Source of the DNA: Nocardioides mangrovicus
GTDB lineage: Bacteria > Actinomycetota > Actinomycetes > Propionibacteriales > Nocardioidaceae
Assembly (NCBI RefSeq): GCF_003674065.1
Contig: NZ_RDBE01000003.1
Coordinates: 15,572 to 53,134, forward strand
DNA: 37,563 bases
Reading direction: 5' to 3'
Part shown: positions 32,756 through 37,563 of the stretch, piece by piece
Position numbering within the stretch: the first letter of the stretch is position 1
How the letters are laid out: the number at the start of each line of letters is the position of its first letter
Notes under the pieces: generated by a model
Databases searched by the model: none
What the model saw: only the letters and a program-made list of their open reading frames with translations
Told to the model about the DNA's origin: nothing
Program-made: the position numbers and the translations under genes

Positions 32756-33961
32756 ATGAGCGAGATCCTGGACGAGGTGGAGCGGCACGCGCTGGGTCGC
32801 CGTCTCGACCACGCCGCCCGCGGCCTGGCCGACCTCGCCTTCCCGCTGATGGTCGTCGACCTCGACGCCTTCGACGCCAACGCCGACGACCTCGTCCGGC
32901 GCGCGGCGGGCAAACCGGTCCGCGTAGCGAGCAAGTCGCTGCGCGTGCCCGCGCTCCTCGAGCGGGCCCTGGCCCACGACGGCTTCGGCGGCGTCTTGGC
33001 CTACACCCTGCGCGAGGCGCTGTGGCTGTGCGAGGAGGGCATCAGCGACGACGTCGTGATGGGCTACCCCAGCGTCGACTCCTCCGCCCTGCAGCGGCTG
33101 GTCGACAGCGACGCCGCCCGCGCCGCAGTCACCCTGATGGTCGACGACGTCGCCCAGCTCGACCTCGTGCCGACCCGACCCGGCGAGCCGGTGCGGGTGG
33201 CCATCGACGTCGACGCCGGGCTGCGGCTGCGCCACCAGCACGTCGGCCCCAAGCGGTCGCCGCTGTTCGACGTCGACGACGTGGCGGCACTGGCCCGCCG
33301 GATCGTCGACCGGCCCGGGTTGCGGCTGGTCGGGGTGATGACCTACGAAGGACAGGTGGCCGGCGTCCAGGACGCGCTGCCCGGTCCCAAATCGCTGATC
33401 GTGCGACGGCTCAAGCAGGCCTCGGTGGCGCAGCTGACCGAGCGACGCTCGGCGATCGCCGCGGCGCTGGGCGAGATCGCCGACCTGGAGTTCTGGAACG
33501 CCGGCGGGTCCGGCAGCGTCGAGACCACCGTCGCCGACCCGGTGGTGACCGAGGTGGCGGCGGGATCGGGTCTGCTGGTGCCCGCGCTGTTCGACCACTA
33601 CGAGTCCTTCGAGCCGCGCCCGGCGTCCTTCTTCGCCGTCCCGGTGGTCCGCCGGCCCAACGAGGACGTCGCGACGGTGGCCGGCGGCGGCTTCGCGGCC
33701 AGCGGCGCGGCCGGCAAGGACCGGCTGCCGCTGCCCTGGGCTCCCCCGGGCCTGCAGCTGACCGGCCTCGAGGGCGCCGGAGAGGTGCAGACCCCGCTCG
33801 CCGGCCCGGGCGCGCACCGGCTGGCCGTGGGCGACCTGGTGTGGTTCCGCCACGCCAAGTCCGGTGAGCCGGCCGAGCACACCGACGTGGTGCACCTCGT
33901 GCGCGGCAGCGACGTGGTCGAGACCGTCTCGACCTACCGCGGCCTGGGGCACGCCTGGTGA
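32756..33961 (+). CDS. PLP fold-III amino acid deaminase/aldolase (D-threonine aldolase-like)
   Basis: A 401-residue enzyme of the alanine-racemase fold. The Schiff-base lysine is K60 in VRVASKSLRVPALL; other family segments are FGGVLAYTLREALWL, VDVDAGLRLRHQHVG-like DVDAGLRLR, GVMTYEGQVAG, and the metal/substrate region AGGSGSVETT. The C-terminal beta domain carries FFAVPVVRRPN and a final HTDVVHLVRG. Low-specificity D-threonine aldolases and D-serine deaminases share this architecture, so the substrate is a D-hydroxy amino acid or similar, not proven. ATG 32756; the stop overlaps the start of the acetyltransferase gene (GTGA). Confidence 0.85.
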   Translation: MSEILDEVERHALGRRLDHAARGLADLAFPLMVVDLDAFDANADDLVRRAAGKPVRVASKSLRVPALLERALAHDGFGGVLAYTLREALWLCEEGISDDVVMGYPSVDSSALQRLVDSDAARAAVTLMVDDVAQLDLVPTRPGEPVRVAIDVDAGLRLRHQHVGPKRSPLFDVDDVAALARRIVDRPGLRLVGVMTYEGQVAGVQDALPGPKSLIVRRLKQASVAQLTERRSAIAAALGEIADLEFWNAGGSGSVETTVADPVVTEVAAGSGLLVPALFDHYESFEPRPASFFAVPVVRRPNEDVATVAGGGFAASGAAGKDRLPLPWAPPGLQLTGLEGAGEVQTPLAGPGAHRLAVGDLVWFRHAKSGEPAEHTDVVHLVRGSDVVETVSTYRGLGHAW

Positions 33962-34392
33962 GGATCACCTCCGCCTCGTTCGAGGAGCTCGACCTGCGCA
34001 CCGCGTACGCCGTGTGGCGGCTGCGACAGCAGGTGTTCGTGGTCGAGCAGGACTGCCCCTACCTCGACCTCGACGACCGCGACCAGGAGCCCGGCACCCG
34101 GCACCTGCTGCTGCACGACGGCGACCAGCTGGCGGGGTACGTGCGCGTGCTGGCCGAGCCCGAGGCGATGCGGATCGGACGGGTGGTCCTCGACCCGGCC
34201 TTCCGCGGCCGCGGTCTGGCCGACGACCTGATGCGGACCGCGATCGAGCAGACCGGCGAGCGGCCCGTGCTGCTCGCGGCGCAGGCACCGCTGGCCGGCT
34301 GGTACGCGACGTTCGGCTTCGTGGTCGACGGGCCCGGGTTCCTCGAGGACGGCATCCCGCACGTGCCGATGCGACGCGAACCGGGACCGTGA
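33958..34392 (+). CDS. ElaA-type GNAT acetyltransferase
   Basis: A 144-residue N-acetyltransferase. The family-typical opening is present (LRQQVFVVEQDCPYLDLDDRD), followed by RHLLLHDGDQLAGYVRVL, the acetyl-CoA loop in IGRVVLDPAFRGRGLADDLM, and WYATFGFV near the end. ElaA family substrates are not established. GTG 33958 overlaps the upstream stop, and the next gene's GTG overlaps this one's stop, so the three genes are translationally coupled. Confidence 0.88.
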   Translation: MRITSASFEELDLRTAYAVWRLRQQVFVVEQDCPYLDLDDRDQEPGTRHLLLHDGDQLAGYVRVLAEPEAMRIGRVVLDPAFRGRGLADDLMRTAIEQTGERPVLLAAQAPLAGWYATFGFVVDGPGFLEDGIPHVPMRREPGP

Positions 34393-34934
34393 CGCCCGAC
34401 GCGGCGGCCGGCCGGGTGCTGCATCACGCCCTGGCGCGGCCCGCGCGGCTGGGCCACGCCCGGTTGATCTGCGTCGACGGCCCGTCCGGGTCGGGCAAGT
34501 CGACGTTGGCGGCGGCCATCGCGCGCCGACGCGCGGTGCACGTCGTGCACGTGGACGAGATGTTCCCGGGGTGGGACGGCATGGCGCTGATCGAGCACCG
34601 CGTGGGGCTGCTGCTGCGGGGACTGGTGCGCGGCGACGGCTGGTGGCGTCGGTGGGACTGGCCCGGTGACGCCTGGGCGGAGTGGCACCGGGTGCCTGCG
34701 GCCGGTCTGGTGGTGCTCGAGGGGGTGGGCGCCGGTCACCGGTCGTGGGCACGATGGACGACGACGCTGGTCTGGGTGGAGGCGCCGCGCGCTCAGCGGC
34801 TGGTCCGCGGCCACGAGCGCAACCACGACATGGACGAGCAGTGGCGCCGCTGGCAGGCGCGCGAGAACGCGCTCTTCGTCGCGCAGCACACCCGCGCCCG
34901 GGCCGACGTCGTCGTGCCCAACCGTGACAATTAG
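34389..34934 (+). CDS. P-loop ATPase, uridine-kinase-like
   Basis: A 181-residue P-loop kinase-like protein. Walker A is GPSGSGKST near residue 31; an acidic HVDEMFPGWDGM follows, as in the uridine/cytidine kinase and related AAA_33/AAA_18 groups, then LVVLEGVGAGHRSW as the Walker B/catalytic region and a C-terminal lid helix rich in Arg and Trp. The substrate is unknown and a nucleoside is only one option. GTG 34389 overlaps the acetyltransferase stop. Confidence 0.8.
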   Translation: MTPDAAAGRVLHHALARPARLGHARLICVDGPSGSGKSTLAAAIARRRAVHVVHVDEMFPGWDGMALIEHRVGLLLRGLVRGDGWWRRWDWPGDAWAEWHRVPAAGLVVLEGVGAGHRSWARWTTTLVWVEAPRAQRLVRGHERNHDMDEQWRRWQARENALFVAQHTRARADVVVPNRDN

Positions 34935-34973
34935 CAGTTGCCCCGCAGCCCCGGGCCCCGGTTGGGTGGAACC

Positions 34974-35906
34974 GTGCCCTCCCAGCCAGACAGACCCCAG
35001 ATCGTCGTCGACCGGCTGACCAAGCGGTTCGGCGGCTTCACCGCGGTCGACGACCTCAGCTTCACCGTCGACCCCGGCCGGATCACCGGCTTCCTCGGCC
35101 CCAACGGTGCCGGCAAGACGACCACCCTGCGCATGCTGCTCGGGCTGATCCGACCCACCAGCGGCACCGCGACGATCGGCGGGGTGCCGTACGCCGCGAT
35201 CGCGCAGCCGCAGCGCGTGGTCGGCTCGGCCCTGGAGGCCACCGGCTTCCACCCCGGTCGCAGCGGGCGCAACCACCTGCGGGTGCTGGCCGACACCGCG
35301 GGCGTCACCAGTCGACGGGTCGACGAGATGCTCGACCTGGTCGGCATCCCCGCGGCCGCGAACAAGCGGGCCGGGGGCTACTCGATGGGCATGCGTCAGC
35401 GGCTGGGACTCGCGGCGGCCATGCTCGGCGACCCGCAGGTGCTCATCCTCGACGAGCCCGCGAACGGTCTCGACCCCGAGGGCATCCGGTGGCTGCGGGG
35501 CTTCTTGCGCCACCTCTCCTCCGAGGGCCGCACCATCCTGGTCTCCAGCCACATGCTGCAGGAGGTGGAGCAGACCGTCGACGACGTCCTCATCATCGCC
35601 AACGGCTCCCTGGTCAAGCAGGGCCCGATGTCGGACCTGCACGGTGAGGCCACCTCGCTGGTGCGCTCGTCGGACCCGGCGCGGCTCGCGGCCGCATTGC
35701 AGGAGGCCGGGGTCGCATCGTCCCCGGCCGGCGAGGACGCGCTGACGGCCCTCACCGGCGATCTGCGCCGCATCGGCGACGTCGCCCTCACCGCGCACGT
35801 GGCCCTCTACGAGCTGCGAGCGCAGGGCGCCGACCTGGAGCAGCTGTTCTTCGAGCTCACCGAGTCACCGGAAAACGCCAACCGCAACCTCGGGGAGGCC
35901 TCCTGA
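34974..35906 (+). CDS. ABC transporter ATP-binding protein
   Basis: ATPase of a two-gene ABC-2 exporter, 310 residues. Walker A GPNGAGKT is at residues 42-49, signature YSMGMRQRLGLA, Walker B VLILDEPANGLDP, and switch histidine in VSSHMLQEVEQ. The C-terminal 80 residues match the bacitracin/antibiotic-type exporters in length. GTG 34974 has GGTGGA upstream; a TTG at 34938 is possible but has no ribosome site. The stop overlaps the permease ATG by one base. Substrate unknown. Confidence 0.9.
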   Translation: MPSQPDRPQIVVDRLTKRFGGFTAVDDLSFTVDPGRITGFLGPNGAGKTTTLRMLLGLIRPTSGTATIGGVPYAAIAQPQRVVGSALEATGFHPGRSGRNHLRVLADTAGVTSRRVDEMLDLVGIPAAANKRAGGYSMGMRQRLGLAAAMLGDPQVLILDEPANGLDPEGIRWLRGFLRHLSSEGRTILVSSHMLQEVEQTVDDVLIIANGSLVKQGPMSDLHGEATSLVRSSDPARLAAALQEAGVASSPAGEDALTALTGDLRRIGDVALTAHVALYELRAQGADLEQLFFELTESPENANRNLGEAS

Positions 35907-36721
35907 TGGGCGGCGCCATCCGGGCCGAGGTCCGCAAGATCTTCACCACGCGGCTGTGGTGGGGCCTGCTGCTGGGACTGATCCTGGTCTCCGGCGGCGT
36001 CTCCGCGCTGTTCGCGTCACTGGTGGGCACGACGGTCGCGGGTCGCAACCCGGCCAGCAACCCGTTCCTGATCATGACCGAGGGCACCGCGCAGCTGATC
36101 TACGCCGGCGGCTTCGTCTACAACCTCACCCCGCTCTTCCCGCTGGCGCTCGGCGTCATCCTCATCACCCAGGAGTTCCGGCACCAGACGATCAGCGCGA
36201 CGTTCCTGGCCCGGCCGCGGCGGGTGGAGCTGCTGCTGGCCAAGGTCGTGGCCGTCGTCATCATCGGCGTCGTCTACGGCATCGTGCACGACCTGGCGGC
36301 CGGCGGCTTCGGCACGCTGGTGCTCGCGATCAAGGGCGAACCGACGTTCCTGGGCAGCAGTGCCACCTGGCAGACCTTCGCGATCTCCCTGCTCACGTTC
36401 GTGCTCTGGGCGCTGCTGGGCTTCGGGTTCGGCCTGCTCGTGCGCAACCAACTGGCCGCGGTGTTCTTGGCGCTGGGCATCGCCTTCATCGCCCACATCG
36501 CGCTCTCGATCGTGTTCAGCATCTTGAACTGGACCACCCCGCCGAAGTTCCTGCCCGACAACCTCTCGGTCGGGATGCTGGTGACCCACGACCCGACCGG
36601 AGGCGCCGGCGGTGCGTCGCCGTACTTCAGCCTGTGGGTCAACGCGGCGGTGTTCCTCGGCTACGCGGTGGTGCTCTCCGGGCTCGGCTCCTGGCTGCTC
36701 TCACGCCGCGACATCAGCTGA
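35906..36721 (+). CDS. ABC-2 type permease
   Basis: Membrane partner of the preceding ATPase, 271 residues with six predicted helices. It starts MGGAIRAEVRKIFTTRLWWGLLLGL, as ABC-2 permeases of the NatB/BcrB-like group often do, and has the conserved EFRHQTISATFLARPRR cytoplasmic loop. Later helices include LLTFVLWALLGFGFGLLV. The large loop after helix five holds TTPPKFLPDNLSVGM. The stop lies 6 bp from the convergent rhomboid gene. Confidence 0.88.
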   Translation: MGGAIRAEVRKIFTTRLWWGLLLGLILVSGGVSALFASLVGTTVAGRNPASNPFLIMTEGTAQLIYAGGFVYNLTPLFPLALGVILITQEFRHQTISATFLARPRRVELLLAKVVAVVIIGVVYGIVHDLAAGGFGTLVLAIKGEPTFLGSSATWQTFAISLLTFVLWALLGFGFGLLVRNQLAAVFLALGIAFIAHIALSIVFSILNWTTPPKFLPDNLSVGMLVTHDPTGGAGGASPYFSLWVNAAVFLGYAVVLSGLGSWLLSRRDIS

Positions 36722-36727
36722 GCTCCG

Positions 36728-37318
36728 TCAGAGCCGGGGGCGGGTCCGGCGCCCGGAGACCCAGAACGCGGCCAGCCCGCCGCCGATCGCGCCGAACAGG
36801 TGGCCCTGCCACGACACTCCGGGCTGGCCGGGCAGGACGCCGAGCAGCACGGTGCCGTAGAGGACGAGCAGCACCAGGCCCAGCACGATCTCCCCGATGC
36901 GGCCGGTGACGAAGCCGCGCACCACCAGATAGACCAGCCAGCCGAACACCAGCACCGAGGCGCCGAGGTGGATGGAGTTCGCGGGCGCGGTGAGCCACAC
37001 CCCGGCGCCGGCCACGACCCAGACGACGAGCGTGGCCAGCAGCCCGCGCGCGATGCCGCCCAGCAGCACCAGGAAGCCGAGCACCATCACCGGGACGGTG
37101 TTGCCCTCCAGGTGGGCCCAACCGGCGTGAAGCAGCGGGGCGAAGGCGATGCCGAGCAGGCCCTCCTCGCTGCGCGGGTGGACCCCGTACTGGTCGAGCC
37201 CGCCGTGGTCGGCGGCATTGGCCAGCTGCACCAGCCACAGCAGGGCGGTGAAGCCGAGCGTGATGGCAACCGCCTGCAGCCAGGTGCTGCCGCGGTCGAC
37301 CGGCCGGACCTCGCTCAC
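36728..37318 (-). CDS. Rhomboid-family intramembrane serine protease
   Basis: A 196-residue polytopic membrane protein with about six helices. The catalytic serine is S121 in HLGASVLVFG and the histidine is H173 in WQGHLFGAIGG, the rhomboid dyad. The oxyanion-side HxxxxHxxxN pattern is present as H64, H69 and N73 in LLHAGWAHLEGN. Most rhomboids have GxSG; here the residue after the serine is valine. The GTG 37318 start and short N-terminus put it among the small bacterial rhomboids. Substrates are unknown. Confidence 0.88.
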   Translation of the reverse strand: MSEVRPVDRGSTWLQAVAITLGFTALLWLVQLANAADHGGLDQYGVHPRSEEGLLGIAFAPLLHAGWAHLEGNTVPVMVLGFLVLLGGIARGLLATLVVWVVAGAGVWLTAPANSIHLGASVLVFGWLVYLVVRGFVTGRIGEIVLGLVLLVLYGTVLLGVLPGQPGVSWQGHLFGAIGGGLAAFWVSGRRTRPRL

Positions 37319-37327
37319 GCCTCGAGA

Positions 37328-37552
37328 CTAGGCAGCAGATCCAGCGGGACCGTAGGCGAGGTGGACGACGCCGTTGGTGTAGGTGGTGGAGTCGGCGAGC
37401 GCGAGCGGCGTGCGACCGGTGCCGTCGGGGAACAGCCGCGCGCCCGTGCCGAGCACCACCGGGTAGACGAAGAGGTGGAGCACGTCGACCAGCCCGTCGG
37501 CGAGCAGCGCTCGCACCAAGGTGGGGCTGCTGCACGATTCTGTGACAGTTGG
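37328..37552 (-). pseudogene. 3' remnant of a RibD/DHFR-type reductase
   Basis: The last 60-70 residues of a dihydrofolate-reductase/RibD C-terminal-like protein: SPTLVRALLADGLVD, then LHLFVYPVVLGTGARLFPDG and a short tail. The TLVRALL...GLVD...PVVLGTG order is diagnostic of the family. Reading upstream on the minus strand the frame meets TAA at 37555-37553, and the residues just before SPTLVR no longer fit the family. The gene therefore lacks its NADPH-binding front part in this window. The remnant ends 9 bp from the rhomboid start. Confidence 0.6.
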
Positions 37553-37563
37553 TTAGGCCGCCT
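37530..37563. mobile_element. Possible end of an insertion element at the window edge
   Basis: The family similarity of the reductase remnant stops near 37530. The adjoining bases CTGTGACAGTTGG and the bases to the window end do not continue the reductase. TCTGTGACAG-type sequence is reminiscent of some IS256-like element ends, but that is memory-based and weak. No transposase is visible. Confidence 0.3.

Overview
The window is chromosomal DNA from a high-GC actinobacterium. The dense GC-rich coding, GTG/TTG starts, many 1-4 base gene overlaps, -10 boxes placed just before start codons, the IdeR/DmdR-type iron box and the gene order all point there. The order infC-rpmI-rplT / rRNA methyltransferase / pheS-pheT / argCJBDFRGH / mpg / tyrS is the conserved actinobacterial backbone. 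Dispersed palindromes of the form GGTTTCGA...CTCAACCAGCG around argG suggest Nocardioides or a close relative; this genus guess is inference.

Layout, left to right. (1) 1-849: 5' part of tyrS, minus strand. (2) 942-6017: an iron-box-controlled desABCD operon for a desferrioxamine-type hydroxamate siderophore, followed by a convergent OFA-type MFS transporter (6029-7561). (3) 7666-8642: a leaderless Nudix hydrolase and mpg, whose 3' ends overlap. (4) 8758-17825, minus strand: the complete arginine operon argC-(ACT/CASTOR-like)-argJ-argB-argD-argF-argR-argG-argH, with ARG-box-like operators over the argC start and palindromic repeats on both sides of argG. (5) 17879-23843: a short DUF1015-type protein, a DrrAB-type ABC exporter preceded by SARP-like 11-bp direct repeats, and a convergent 1045-residue BTAD/NB-ARC/TPR regulator whose GTG start overlaps the pheT stop. 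(6) 23840-31813, minus strand: pheST, an orphan PAS histidine kinase, a YiaA/B membrane protein, a small protein with serine at every third residue, a SpoU/TrmH methyltransferase, rplT, rpmI and infC. infC starts with AUC and has a long leader with a textbook terminator and a possible antiterminator. (7) 31822-37563: an SseB-like protein, a small membrane protein, a PLP fold-III amino-acid deaminase/aldolase coupled to an ElaA-type acetyltransferase and a P-loop kinase, a two-gene ABC exporter, a rhomboid protease, and the broken 3' end of a RibD/DHFR-type reductase at the window edge, possibly cut by an insertion element.

Relative to the Mycobacterium tuberculosis order as I remember it, two blocks look inserted into the backbone: desABCD/MFS/Nudix between mpg and tyrS, and the DUF1015/ABC/BTAD block between pheT and argC. 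The signals most worth pursuing are the infC leader, the serine-triplet protein, the direct repeats paired with the BTAD regulator, and the ACT-domain protein inside the arginine operon. No gene-free stretch exceeds 300 bases; the longest is the infC leader (31533-31821).
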